Shown: positions 47,458 through 59,000, counted from the first letter of the stretch. The stretch: DNA of 64,000 bases from Flavobacteriaceae bacterium (GCA_022428005.1 JAKMDI010000022.1:31473-95472), one strand, 5' to 3'. Notes: generated from the sequence alone by a model not told the origin. Translations and numbers: made by a program.

Positions 47458-50400
47458 ATGATTTACTTTTTTGGAAATCCCTCCCAGCTCCTATATGCTG
47501 TTCAAACTTCAAAAAAAATTGACCTATCTACGCAACAAAAATTGGTTTGGCTTTTCAGCGACCAACCCCTGTTAGAACAACTTACAATAGAAGGATCATT
47601 TCTGGGTCCTCGCGCTACTATGATTACGCCCTGGAGCACCAATGCCGTTGAAATATGTCAAAACATGGACATTGATGGGATTGAAAGAATAGAGCGATTT
47701 ATTGCAAAAAAACCTGAAGAATCTTTTGATCCCATGCTCTATCAAGAGTACGACCAGTTAGATCGTGAGGTTTTTGATATAAAAGTATCGCCTGAATCCA
47801 TTACCGATATCAGCAACATTGCCGCTTACAACAGAAAAGAGGGACTTGCCCTCAGTGATGAGGAGGTGGCCTATTTGGAACAATTATCAACAAAACTCGG
47901 TCGACCGCTGACTGATTCTGAGGTATTCGGTTTCTCACAAGTGAATTCTGAACATTGCCGGCACAAGATATTTAACGGGCGTTTTATAATCGGTGGTGAA
48001 GAAAGGAAAGAAAGCTTATTTCAATTGATTAAGAAAACTTCCAAAATTCACCCCAATGGAATTGTTTCTGCCTACAAGGACAATGTAGCTTTCGTCACCG
48101 GCCCAGAGATAGAACAATTTGCTCCCAGCGACGGTTCTTTTCCAAGCCCATATGAAACCAATTTGGTCCAAAGCGTCATTTCACTAAAAGCAGAAACCCA
48201 TAATTTTCCGACCACTGTAGAACCTTTTAATGGAGCTGCGACGGGCTCGGGAGGTGAAATTCGCGACCGACTCGCAGGGGGGCAAGGTTCACTTCCTTTG
48301 GCAGGATCGGCGGTCTATATGACCCCCTACTCAAGAGTGCAACAAGAACGGCAATGGGAAGCAGGGTTTCCAGAACGAAAATGGCTCTACCAAACCCCAC
48401 TGGATTTACTGATTAAAGCATCCAACGGTGCTTCCGATTTTGGTAATAAATTTGGACAACCACTCATTTCAGGATCCGTATTGACCTTTGAACATCAAGA
48501 AAAAAATCACCGCTTGGGTTACGATAAGGTGATAATGCTCGCAGGCGGCATTGGATATGGATCTTTGGATCAGGCACAAAAAAAGACACCTTCAAAGGGA
48601 GACATCATTGTTATTTTAGGTGGTGACAACTACAGAATTGGTATGGGTGGTGCTGCTGTTTCTTCGGCCAATACTGGGGCTTTCAGCAATGAAATTGAGC
48701 TGAATGCAGTACAACGCTCCAACCCTGAAATGCAAAAAAGGGTTGCCAATGCCATCAGGGCCATGGTGGAAAGTACTAAAAACCCCATTATTTCTATTCA
48801 CGACCACGGTGCAGGTGGACATTTGAATTGTTTGTCAGAATTGGTCGAGGACACTGGAGGAGAAATTCAGATCGACAAGCTACCGCTGGGCGATCCCACT
48901 CTCTCTGCTAAAGAAATTATCGGCAATGAATCCCAAGAGCGCATGGGACTCATCATCGCCAAACAAGATGCGGAGCTGCTCAAAAAAATCGCCGATAGAG
49001 AAAGAGCGCCTTTTTACATTGTTGGGAAAGTAACAGGAGATCATCATTTTTCTTTTGTTGACGAGCACAAGGGAGAAAAACCCATTGATTTGGCTTTAGA
49101 GTCCTTATTTGGAGATGCACCCATGACAACCCTCGTAGATCAAAAACAAATTATACAATTCGACGATCCTGTCCACCAATTTGTCCATTTTGAAGACTAT
49201 TTAAGTGATGTTTTGAAGTTAGAGGCAGTGGGTTGCAAGGACTGGCTTACCAACAAAGTCGACCGATGTGTAACCGGACGTGTTGCCCAGCAACAAACCG
49301 TGGGAGAATTACAGCTCCCACTCAGTAATTGCGGAGTGATGGCATTGGATTACCGCGGTAAATTCGGTGTGGCAACTGCCATTGGTCACGCCCCTATTAT
49401 CGGGTTAATCGATCCTGCCAAAGGGAGTGTGAATGCCATAGCCGAGTCCCTTACCAATATCTTATGGACGCCGTTGGAATCGGGAATCAAATCGGTCAGT
49501 CTTTCTGCCAATTGGATGTGGCCTTGTAACAATCCAGGCGAAAACGACCGCCTCTACGAAGCGGTAAAAGCCTGTTCGGATTTTGCTGTCGAACTTGGAA
49601 TCAATATTCCTACAGGAAAAGACTCCCTCTCAATGAAACAAAAGTATAAAGATGGAGATGTATTGGCCCCTGGCACAGTGATCATAACCGCTGCTGGTCA
49701 GTGCCAAGACATAAAAAAAACAGTCACTCCTGTCGCTGTGGCCAATAAAGGGAAACTCTATTACATCAACTTATCTTCTCAAAAACACGTTTTGGGGGGT
49801 TCTTCATTGAATCAAGTACGCAATAAAATTGGGACTGAAGCCCCTGGAATTGAGGATATAGAAGTCTTTAAAAAAGCTTTTGACTTGATTCAAAGTCTAA
49901 TTGATGAAAATAAAATCATCGCCGGTCACGATGTATCCTCTGGAGGATTAATCACCAGCTTGCTTGAAATGTGTTTTCCCTCCAACCATGTGGGAATGCA
50001 AATTGACCTGACCGCAGTAGGCGAAAAAGACAGCGTGGCTTTGTTATTTGGAGAAAATTCTGGGGTTATTCTGCAGAGTGAAAGTGATCTTGATTCATAT
50101 TTTGCTACCAAAGGCGTGACTTGTTGCCCCATTGGGATGACCGATGATACAGGAAAATTAAGCCTCAAAAACCACAATGACCCATTGGACCTCGACGTTT
50201 CTCACTATCGTGACGTTTGGTTTTCTACCTCAGCAGCATTGGATGCTCATCAAAATAAATGTGCTGAAATTCGGTTTAGTAATTACAAAACTACCCCCCT
50301 TAAATTTAAATTTCCAAATAATTTTAATGGTTCACTGAGCCGCTCTTCCGGAACAAAAGTTAAAGCCGCAGTAATCAGAGAAAAAGGAAGTAATTCTGAG

Positions 50401-51117
50401 CGGGAAATGGCCTATGCAATGCACAGTGTGGGGTTCGAGGTACACGACATTCACATGACCGATTTAATTGAAGGAAGAAAAACACTTGATGAATACCAGT
50501 TTATCGCAGCCGTGGGTGGATTTTCAAATTCTGACGTCTTGGGTTCTGCAAAAGGATGGGCTGGGGCATTTTTATACAACCCCAAAGCCAAGAAAAGTTT
50601 AGATGACTTTTTTGCCAGAGAAGACACCCTTTCCTTGGGCGTATGCAATGGATGCCAGCTTTTTATCGCCTTGGGCTTAATTACTCCAGAACACGATATA
50701 CTCCCAAAAATGAGTCACAACGACTCAGGGAAATTTGAATGTCAGTTTACCGCAGTCACCGTGGAGGAGTCCAGTTCTGTAATGCTTCAAGGCATGGAAG
50801 GCAGTACCTTGGGGATTTGGGCAGCCCACGGAGAAGGCAAGTTTAATTTACCCTTGAAAGAATCCGAATATCAGATACCAGCAAAATACCACCACGATCA
50901 GTATCCTTCCAATCCCAATGGATCAGATTACAATGCCGCCATGTTGTGCAGTAAAAACGGAAGGCATTTGGTGATGATGCCACATTTAGAACGATCTACA
51001 TTTCCGTGGAACTGGGCCCACTATCCCGAGAACAGAACCGACCACTTTTCTCCCTGGATTACAGCATTCGAAAATGCAAAACAATGGATTGTCAACTCTA
51101 AAGAACAAACTTCTTAA
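47458..51117 (+). CDS. purL: phosphoribosylformylglycinamidine synthase (single-chain)
   Basis: FGFSQVNSEHCRHKIFNGRF, KAETHNFPTTVEPFNGAATGSGGEIRD, glutaminase GVCNGCQL; start at ATG 47458 rather than TTG 47437. Confidence 0.96.
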   Translation: MIYFFGNPSQLLYAVQTSKKIDLSTQQKLVWLFSDQPLLEQLTIEGSFLGPRATMITPWSTNAVEICQNMDIDGIERIERFIAKKPEESFDPMLYQEYDQLDREVFDIKVSPESITDISNIAAYNRKEGLALSDEEVAYLEQLSTKLGRPLTDSEVFGFSQVNSEHCRHKIFNGRFIIGGEERKESLFQLIKKTSKIHPNGIVSAYKDNVAFVTGPEIEQFAPSDGSFPSPYETNLVQSVISLKAETHNFPTTVEPFNGAATGSGGEIRDRLAGGQGSLPLAGSAVYMTPYSRVQQERQWEAGFPERKWLYQTPLDLLIKASNGASDFGNKFGQPLISGSVLTFEHQEKNHRLGYDKVIMLAGGIGYGSLDQAQKKTPSKGDIIVILGGDNYRIGMGGAAVSSANTGAFSNEIELNAVQRSNPEMQKRVANAIRAMVESTKNPIISIHDHGAGGHLNCLSELVEDTGGEIQIDKLPLGDPTLSAKEIIGNESQERMGLIIAKQDAELLKKIADRERAPFYIVGKVTGDHHFSFVDEHKGEKPIDLALESLFGDAPMTTLVDQKQIIQFDDPVHQFVHFEDYLSDVLKLEAVGCKDWLTNKVDRCVTGRVAQQQTVGELQLPLSNCGVMALDYRGKFGVATAIGHAPIIGLIDPAKGSVNAIAESLTNILWTPLESGIKSVSLSANWMWPCNNPGENDRLYEAVKACSDFAVELGINIPTGKDSLSMKQKYKDGDVLAPGTVIITAAGQCQDIKKTVTPVAVANKGKLYYINLSSQKHVLGGSSLNQVRNKIGTEAPGIEDIEVFKKAFDLIQSLIDENKIIAGHDVSSGGLITSLLEMCFPSNHVGMQIDLTAVGEKDSVALLFGENSGVILQSESDLDSYFATKGVTCCPIGMTDDTGKLSLKNHNDPLDLDVSHYRDVWFSTSAALDAHQNKCAEIRFSNYKTTPLKFKFPNNFNGSLSRSSGTKVKAAVIREKGSNSEREMAYAMHSVGFEVHDIHMTDLIEGRKTLDEYQFIAAVGGFSNSDVLGSAKGWAGAFLYNPKAKKSLDDFFAREDTLSLGVCNGCQLFIALGLITPEHDILPKMSHNDSGKFECQFTAVTVEESSSVMLQGMEGSTLGIWAAHGEGKFNLPLKESEYQIPAKYHHDQYPSNPNGSDYNAAMLCSKNGRHLVMMPHLERSTFPWNWAHYPENRTDHFSPWITAFENAKQWIVNSKEQTS

Positions 51118-51151
51118 AGTAATTTTATTTATTTTAGGCCCATTGATTGAT

Positions 51152-52921
51152 ATGGAACCAACTCGGATTTTTGATATTTTACATCTTCAGGCTGAAAATT
51201 TCCCCATTGACAATTGTCTCAATGACAAAAGAGGAGGTAAATGGAAAGCCCTTTCTACGCTGAAATATTTAGAATCGGTCAACTCCGTCAGTTACGCCCT
51301 GATCAAAATGGGGGTCAAACCCCAGGATAAAATTGCCTTAATATCCACCAACAACAGGTCTGAGTGGTCTATTATGGATATGGCGATACTCCAAGTTGGC
51401 GCAGTTACTGTCCCCATCTATCCAAACATCAGCGCCAAAGACTATCAATATATACTCAACCACTCAGAAAGCTCCTACTGTTTTGTTTCAGATGAAGCCC
51501 TTTTTGAAAAAGTCAACTCCATCAGAGATACAACTCAGGGCATGAAAGAGATTTACTGCTTTGATAAAATAAAGGCTTGCAAGAACTGGACAGAACTCCT
51601 TGAACTGGGCAATGCACATCGAGATGAAAAAAAACTCAGTGAAATGATGTCCATGGTTGACCCCGAATCACTTGCTACGATTATCTACACCTCGGGAACC
51701 ACTGGAACCCCAAAAGGGGTCATGTTGAGTCACAGAAATATTGTTTCTAATGTTATTTCCGCTACAAGAAAATTTCCCTTTGATGAAAAAAATCAAACTG
51801 CGCTCAGCTTTCTTCCCCTGTGTCATATTTTTGAAAGAACATTTATCTATGGGTACCTTCACAATAATATTGGGGTCTATTATGCAGAATCCTTGGAAAC
51901 CATCAGTGAGAACTTAAAAGAAGTCCGACCCTATTTTATGACGGCTGTTCCGCGACTTCTGGAAAAGGTTTATGACAAAATTTACGCAAAAGGGAATGAA
52001 CTCAATGGTATTAAGAAAATATTGTTTTTTTGGGCCGTAAAAATCGCCTTGCAGTTTGAACCCTACAACCAAATGGGAGTGTTCTATAATTTTAAACTGG
52101 CCATTGCTAAAAAACTGATACTATCCAAGTGGAAAGCAGCACTGGGAGGAAACCTCAGAATAATATGTTCTGGAAGTGCACCCCTACAGCCCAGACTGGC
52201 CAAGGTTTTTACCGCGGCAGGGATGACTATAGCAGAAGCTTATGGGCTTACGGAAACTTCCCCAGCCATTTCCGTCAATGACATGAGAAATAAGGGGTTG
52301 AAAATTGGAACCGTAGGAAAAATAATTGATGGGGTTGAAGTCACAATTGCCCAAGATGGAGAAATTTGGTGCAAAGGACCCAACGTTATGAAAGGATACT
52401 ACAAATCGCCCGAATTGACAGCAGAGGTAATGGAAGGAGATTTTTTTAAAACAGGCGATATTGGTGTAATTGATGGGGATGGCTTTCTTAAAATCACGGA
52501 TCGAAAAAAGCAAATGTTCAAAACCTCAGGAGGAAAATACATCGCTCCTCAGGTGATCGAAAGCGAATTAAAGCAATCACTCTTTATCGAACAGATTGTA
52601 GTAGTCGGCGAAGGAAAAAATATGGCCGCTGCGATCGTTCAACCCCATTTTGAGGAATCTAAAAATTGGCTCCATGAACAGGGTATAGTTTTCGATGACA
52701 ACTACGAGGCATTATCAAAAAACGAAAAACTCATTGAGCATATCACTGCAGAAATCAGACTTCACGATCATAAATTTGGAAAATGGGAACAAGTAAAAGT
52801 GGTCCGTTTAACTCCGGATGTCTGGTCGGTAGAAGAAGGACACCTAACCCCCACCATGAAAGTAAAAAGAAATGAGATACTCCGTAAATATGAACAATTG
52901 ATTCAGGAAATCTACCGTTAA
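51152..52921 (+). CDS. AMP-dependent synthetase/ligase, long-chain fatty acid CoA ligase
   Basis: LATIIYTSGTTGTPKGVMLSHRN; AYGLTETSPAIS; FKTGDIGVIDGDGFLKITDRKKQMFKTSGGKYIAP; start MEPTRIFDIL. Confidence 0.94.
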   Translation: MEPTRIFDILHLQAENFPIDNCLNDKRGGKWKALSTLKYLESVNSVSYALIKMGVKPQDKIALISTNNRSEWSIMDMAILQVGAVTVPIYPNISAKDYQYILNHSESSYCFVSDEALFEKVNSIRDTTQGMKEIYCFDKIKACKNWTELLELGNAHRDEKKLSEMMSMVDPESLATIIYTSGTTGTPKGVMLSHRNIVSNVISATRKFPFDEKNQTALSFLPLCHIFERTFIYGYLHNNIGVYYAESLETISENLKEVRPYFMTAVPRLLEKVYDKIYAKGNELNGIKKILFFWAVKIALQFEPYNQMGVFYNFKLAIAKKLILSKWKAALGGNLRIICSGSAPLQPRLAKVFTAAGMTIAEAYGLTETSPAISVNDMRNKGLKIGTVGKIIDGVEVTIAQDGEIWCKGPNVMKGYYKSPELTAEVMEGDFFKTGDIGVIDGDGFLKITDRKKQMFKTSGGKYIAPQVIESELKQSLFIEQIVVVGEGKNMAAAIVQPHFEESKNWLHEQGIVFDDNYEALSKNEKLIEHITAEIRLHDHKFGKWEQVKVVRLTPDVWSVEEGHLTPTMKVKRNEILRKYEQLIQEIYR

Positions 52922-52937
52922 AATTTTTTTTGTTTTT

Positions 52938-52955
52938 TATTATGCATGCATAATA
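52938..52955. promoter_or_regulatory. 18-bp perfect palindrome, candidate MarR operator
   Basis: TATTATGCATGCATAATA, ending 19 nt before the marR-type ATG. Confidence 0.65.
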
Positions 52956-52974
52956 TTTTTATATCTTTATTCTA

Positions 52975-53448
52975 ATGAAAAACTTTATCAGAAAAAGAAC
53001 ATTAGATGCCGTTCTAAGGTTCACATGGAATGCCGTAAGCAAAATGTACAACCGAGAGGCTTCGAAATTTGATTCTACTATGGCGACTGGATTTGCACTG
53101 CTTAACATAGAACCTGAGGGAACTCCCTCCACTTCGTTGGGCCCTAAATTAGGAATGGAATCCACCAGCCTATCGCGCCTTCTAAACAGCATGGAAGAAA
53201 AGAAGTTGATCAAACGAGTCCCCAATCCCAAGGATGGTCGTGGGGTGCTCATCTTCCTGACTTCATTTGGAAAGGAAAAAAGAGATGACTCCAGATCAGT
53301 AGTATTAAATTTTAATAACGTCATAGAAAAAAAATTGACCAATATTCAAATCAAACACTTTATAGAAGTCGCTGATTGCATTGAAAGAGAAAGTAAACAA
53401 TTCGAACATTTTATATTAAATAATATCCCAGGGAATTATGGAAGTTAA
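52975..53448 (+). CDS. MarR family transcriptional regulator
   Basis: GPKLGMESTSLSRLLNSMEEKKLIKRVPNPKDGRGVLIFLTSFGKEKR. Confidence 0.93.
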   Translation: MKNFIRKRTLDAVLRFTWNAVSKMYNREASKFDSTMATGFALLNIEPEGTPSTSLGPKLGMESTSLSRLLNSMEEKKLIKRVPNPKDGRGVLIFLTSFGKEKRDDSRSVVLNFNNVIEKKLTNIQIKHFIEVADCIERESKQFEHFILNNIPGNYGS

Positions 53449-55237
53449 AAAGCGAGTACTTATAAAGGGTGGGGAATTCATGATCAAAGCATCTGCCCCA
53501 GACGAAATATTTACTCCTGAAGATTTTTCAGAGGAGCAAATTATGATGAGAGATAGCGTCAAAGAATTTATTGATCGAGAAGTATGGCCATACAAAGATC
53601 GATTTGAGAAAAAAGATTATGAGTTGACCAAAACTTGTATGGAAAAAGCTGGGGAATTAGGTTTCTTGGGAGTAGCTGTTCCTGAGGAGTATGGTGGATT
53701 AGGAATGGGTTTTGTTTCAACCATGTTGGTTTGCGACTACATGTCTGGTGCAACAGGATCTTTCTCTACAGCTTTTGGAGCACATACTGGGATTGGTACT
53801 CTCCCCATAGTGCTCTACGGAACAGAGCTACAGAAACAAACCTATGTTCCAAAACTGGCCAGCGGGGAATGGTTTGGGGCCTACTGCCTAACGGAGCCAG
53901 GAGCCGGATCTGATGCAAATTCTGGAAAGACAAAAGCAGTGCTCTCCGAAGACGGAAGTCATTATCTAATTTCTGGTCAAAAAATGTGGATCTCAAATGC
54001 TGGTTTTGCCAGTGTGTTCATAGTGTTTGCCAGGATAGAAGACGACAAAAATATAACTGGATTTATCGTACCCTATGATCCTTCAAATGGAATAAGCCTG
54101 GGGGATGAGGAAAATAAATTAGGAATACATGCTTCTTCGACCCGTCAGGTATTTTTTAATGATACAAAAGTCCCTGTTGATCATATGTTGGGAGATCGAG
54201 GTCAAGGTTTTAAAATAGCCATGAATGCCCTTAATGTTGGCAGAATAAAACTTGGAGTCGCATGTTTGGACGCACAGAGAAGGGTGATCGATAACGCTGT
54301 TAAATATGCCAATGATAGGGTACAGTTTAAAACCCCCATTGCGCAGTTTGGAGCCATCAAAGAAAAGATAGCTCGTATGGCTACCTCTTGCTATGTAGGA
54401 GAATCTGCAAATTACCGCGCTGCCTTCAGTATAGAATCCAAAATAAAATCCCTTCAAGAGGAAGGAATGGAACACCAAAAAGCCGAACTGAAAGGAGTTG
54501 AGGAATTTGCAATTGAGTGTTCCATTATTAAAGTTGGAACCTCTGAGGATATTCAAAATTGTGCTGATGATGGTATTCAAATCTATGGAGGTATGGGCTT
54601 TTCTGCAGATACTCCAATGGAGTCTGCATGGAGAGATGCAAGAATCGGCAGAATATATGAAGGCACCAATGAGATTAACAGAATGCTCTCAGTAGGGATG
54701 CTGATCAAAAAATCTATGAAAGGCGAACTGGATTTGATGAATGCCGTAGTGAAAGTAGTAAATGAACTAACTCAGGGAAATTCTTTTGAAAAGACAGACG
54801 AGCACCATTTACTTTCTGAGGAACAACAAAAAATAGAAAATCTAAAAAAAGTTTTTTTGATGATCGCCGGGTCAGCTTTTCAAAAATATGGTCCTGCTCT
54901 GGAAAAAAATCAACAAATCTTGCTGGGATTATCCGATATGATGATCGAAATTTATTTTGCTGAATCGGCCCTTTTGAGAACCCTAAAAAACACCAATAAA
55001 GGTATTGATACAAAATATCAAACAGACATGACCAAATTATATGTATTTAACGCTACCATAACTGTAATTAGTAAATCCAAGGAAGTAATTGGTAATATTT
55101 CTGAAGATAATGAACAATTAAGTTTAATAAAGAGTGTACATCGATTATGTAAATATGATAAACTGCCAAATATAATTAGTATAAAAAATCGTATTGCTGA
55201 TAAAGTGATTGCAGAAAACCAATATTGTTTTTTATAA
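53438..55237 (+). CDS. acyl-CoA dehydrogenase family protein
   Basis: AYCLTEPGAGSDANSGKTKA, WISNAGFASVFIVFARI, GGMGFSADTPMESAWRDARIGRIYEGTNEINRM. Confidence 0.95.
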   Translation: MEVKKRVLIKGGEFMIKASAPDEIFTPEDFSEEQIMMRDSVKEFIDREVWPYKDRFEKKDYELTKTCMEKAGELGFLGVAVPEEYGGLGMGFVSTMLVCDYMSGATGSFSTAFGAHTGIGTLPIVLYGTELQKQTYVPKLASGEWFGAYCLTEPGAGSDANSGKTKAVLSEDGSHYLISGQKMWISNAGFASVFIVFARIEDDKNITGFIVPYDPSNGISLGDEENKLGIHASSTRQVFFNDTKVPVDHMLGDRGQGFKIAMNALNVGRIKLGVACLDAQRRVIDNAVKYANDRVQFKTPIAQFGAIKEKIARMATSCYVGESANYRAAFSIESKIKSLQEEGMEHQKAELKGVEEFAIECSIIKVGTSEDIQNCADDGIQIYGGMGFSADTPMESAWRDARIGRIYEGTNEINRMLSVGMLIKKSMKGELDLMNAVVKVVNELTQGNSFEKTDEHHLLSEEQQKIENLKKVFLMIAGSAFQKYGPALEKNQQILLGLSDMMIEIYFAESALLRTLKNTNKGIDTKYQTDMTKLYVFNATITVISKSKEVIGNISEDNEQLSLIKSVHRLCKYDKLPNIISIKNRIADKVIAENQYCFL

Positions 55238-55257
55238 ATCTTATCTATTACAGTTAG

Positions 55258-55305
55258 ACTAAATATTCTAAACTTGTAACTATCGCGAAAGTTTAAAATA
55301 TTAGT
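55258..55305. terminator. imperfect long inverted repeat in convergent intergenic gap, possible bidirectional terminator
   Basis: ACTAAATATTCTAAACTT ... AAGTTTAAAATATTAGT (one bulge, one mismatch/wobble). Confidence 0.45.
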
Positions 55306-55318
55306 TTATAATGGATTA

Positions 55319-55933
55319 TTAATAGATTAAACTATCTAAAAGTTTCCCTGAGTTATATACAACTTTTAGCTTGATCTTCCCATCAAAATAATAATCTACC
55401 CACTCTCCATCTCGTCTACCATAAATATCAAAAGAAATAATCTTTCTTGGATTACCATTTGAATAATAAAACTCACTCACTCCAGTAATAGCCCCTTTTC
55501 TAAGAAAATTTTTTTCCTTTAAATTACCATTTGTCCAATATAAAATTCTTTTTCCCTCCATTAAGCCATTTTTATATTGATATTCCTCCATTAATAAGTT
55601 ATTCTGATAATAACTATTATATTTCCCATCTAAAATTCCATTTTTATAATTTGAAATATTTTTAATTAAACCCCCGGGGTAATATTCGATATACTTTCCA
55701 TCAATTTTACCATCAATAACTGAAAATGATAATAACTCTTTGTTATCGATAATTTTTTTAATTTGACCTGTATAAAGTAATCCATCTTTTAAATAACTTG
55801 AATCTCGTGAGGTCCTAACAATATCAATTTCATTGTATGAAACTACATTTGATCTATCAGTACAAGAAAATAGAATCAGGTATATAAAAAATGAAGGGAA
55901 ATTTCTGAGAATTTTTTTAGGTTTATAAGACAT
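55319..55933 (-). CDS. MORN/YwqK-type repeat lipoprotein
   Basis: Lipobox LILFSCTD; repeats DGKYIEYYPGGLIKNISNYKNG / DGKYNSYYQNNLLMEEYQYKNG / EGKRILYWTNGNLKEKNFLRKG. Confidence 0.8.
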   Translation of the reverse strand: MSYKPKKILRNFPSFFIYLILFSCTDRSNVVSYNEIDIVRTSRDSSYLKDGLLYTGQIKKIIDNKELLSFSVIDGKIDGKYIEYYPGGLIKNISNYKNGILDGKYNSYYQNNLLMEEYQYKNGLMEGKRILYWTNGNLKEKNFLRKGAITGVSEFYYSNGNPRKIISFDIYGRRDGEWVDYYFDGKIKLKVVYNSGKLLDSLIY

Positions 55934-56051
55934 TTAATAATTGTTTTTAAATCCATTAACTTAAATATAACCTAAAAAAAAGATTCTTAATTCTTTGATC
56001 TATATAATATCTTTATTATTTAAGCGTTATATTTACGATAGAACAAATTTA

Positions 56052-59000
56052 GTGGGTTTAATTCTACATAAAGTTAGACTTTTTATAGTCATTGCTTTTT
56101 TATCAATGACATCACTTTTCTCACAGGTGACGGATATTGATATTGATTCTGTCGTCATTTTAGGTGAAACACCCCCTTTTGAATTCTGCCAGGGTGAAAT
56201 TCCATCTTTTGAAATTCAAATGAGTCTGAAAGCTGGCTCAGCAACACTCACTCTTACATCTACAAACACACTTGAATTCACTGCCATAGGTTCTGGAGCA
56301 AATAACTTTTCATACACTATAACAAATGTATCAAATCTTACAGGTGGTAATCAAATTAACACAGGGCCAAATTCAAATCAATACAGATGGCCCACTGTAG
56401 GTCCAAACGCTATTCAATTAACAAATGGTGGTGTTCAGGAAATAATTTTTAAAGTTTCAATAAACTCTGCAAATTATACTGATCCTGACAATCCTGATGC
56501 TGCTGTTTACTCACTGACTATGAATGTTAATTCAAATCCTCCTCAAGTAAATATTAACACCTCCCAAGGTCCATTTGATGGTTCTAGAAATATTACAGTT
56601 TGTCAAAGTGATACCTTAACACTCATTGCTGATCCTGGATATACCCATTATCAATTTCAAAGGAGACCCGAGGGTTTGTTGGGTTTTATTCCACAGGTAA
56701 AATCTACCCAAAATACTATTACACTCACAGACATAAACGCTGGAGGCGAGGATATTTTGGTTACAACTTTTAATGGTGATTGCCAACAAAATTCGCAAAT
56801 ATTTAGAATAAATGTAAGTAGCATTACAACTGTGAATCTTAATGCGCCTAATGATACAGCATGTTCTGGTGGAAACATAGAATTTTTTGCAACTGGTTCC
56901 GGGGCTTGGTATGAGTTTCTTGTCAATTCTGGCGGTGTTATTACGTCTCAACAATCATCAACTTCCGATACATGGAGCTCAACAGTTTTAAATGATAGAG
57001 ATGAAGTAATAGTCAGGAACTACACCAGTTCAGCAACCACATGTTATGGGAGTGATTCAGCAACCGCTTACATAAATTCATTTTCAAACGATAATGATAT
57101 AGATGGTGATCAAACAATTTGCTTTGGAGAGACTCCAGGTCAGCTTATTAGTATAACTGAATCCATTGCAGACAGAAACTCAGATGGGTCTGGTGCAGTT
57201 ATAAATTACTATTGGGAGAGTAATAATGGTTCTGGCTGGAGTGGACCTCTAGCAGGATCTAATAGCTCGACTTTTCAACCCTCTGCCCTAGCTACTACCA
57301 CATCATTTAGAAGAGTTTTAAGAAGTCAGTTTAGGGGATCAGATTGTACTAGTATATCAGATACAGTTACAATAACTGTAACTCCAGGACCAACTATCAG
57401 TGGATTCACTAAAACAAGCGGTGATAATCCTACAACAATTTGCGATGGAGATATACCCACATTTACTGTTACCTCTACTGGGGTTACCAGCCCAAGTTTT
57501 AGATTTTATCATCAGGGAAATCCCATTAGTAATTTAATAACCGGTTCTACAACAGCATCTCATACTGTTTCCAGTACAATAAATTTGAATGATCTTGATG
57601 AAATCAGGGTTGAAGTATATGCAAACCCAGATGGAACAGGATGTTCCGTCTCTCAAACTTTCACATTGAGAGTTAATGAGTTTGATGCAACCCTTAACAG
57701 TATAGGTGGTAATCAAATTGTATGTAATGATGACGCAATAACTGAAATAAGTGATATTAGCTCTCCAACTGCACCAGGATTAATAACTATTAGATGGTAT
57801 TCTAGTCCCTCTGGATTAGCTACCCCTCTATGGTCACCGGTAGGTGGAAATAATCCGAATTTTACCCCGCTTTCAATTACAGGTGATACTGATTTTCAAA
57901 GGGTATTGGAGTCTAATCTAGGAGGTAAAATTTGTTACAGCTATTCAAATATTGTAACTAAAGAGGATGTTGAGATAAATGCTGATTTAGTCTCTAATGA
58001 CTTATCGTCAAACCCCATAAATGATTTGATTTGTGAAGGTGAAACAATTTTATTTGATGCCGGAGCTTCTACTGGTGCCAGTGGATATCAATTTAGTTAT
58101 AATGGAGCTCCAATTGGAGCATTCTCATCTAATACAACAATTACGTTTAATGGATTTTCTGATGGAGAGAAATTCTCTGTGACTGTATCCGAAAATGCTG
58201 ATGGATCTGGCTGTACCTCAACGGCAACCGTTACCATTAGAGTCAATTCTTTTTCGGGCTCACATACTTTAACTGACTCGCAGACAATCTGCCTTGGAGA
58301 AAATGCAATTCAAATAAATCCAACAAATACTCCAACGCCTACAATTATATCTGCAGTTGCAACTTATCAGTGGCAAAGAAGAGATTTTGGTTCTTTAACA
58401 TGGTATAATATTCCAGGAGCTGCTGCTCAATTACCTAGCTATACACCACCTGCTGGAGCGGTTACTCAAACAACTTTTTATAAAAGATTAATAACATTCA
58501 CTCAATCTTCAACTGCATGTAGCACTCAAACAGCTTTGTATGAGTCATCAGTCCATACAGTCAATGTGGGTATTCACCCAGGTGGAAATCTCATTGCATC
58601 CACAACTTCAGTTTGTACGGGAGACACTGTCAACTTTAATGCCGCAGGACCAGTAGGAGCAAATTATACATTTTATGTAGATGGATCTATAGCAAAACCA
58701 AAGAGCTCCTCTGCAACATTTACAACAAATACTCTTAATAACGGTGAAATTGTATCTGTAGTAATTGAAGATACTGCAGGAAGTGGTTGTGAGTTTTCAC
58801 CTCCTGGAATACCAGTTTTAGTAACTAATTATCCAGTAGCATCACTAACATCAACAAGTGTAACTCTTTTTACGATTTGTGATGGAGAAACACCAACATT
58901 TGAAGCTACATTTACCCCAGACGCTAGTTACCAATTCTACATAGAGGGGATTCCGGTATCCTCAGATGCAGTGTCTGGAAACTTTCTTTTTACTTCATTG

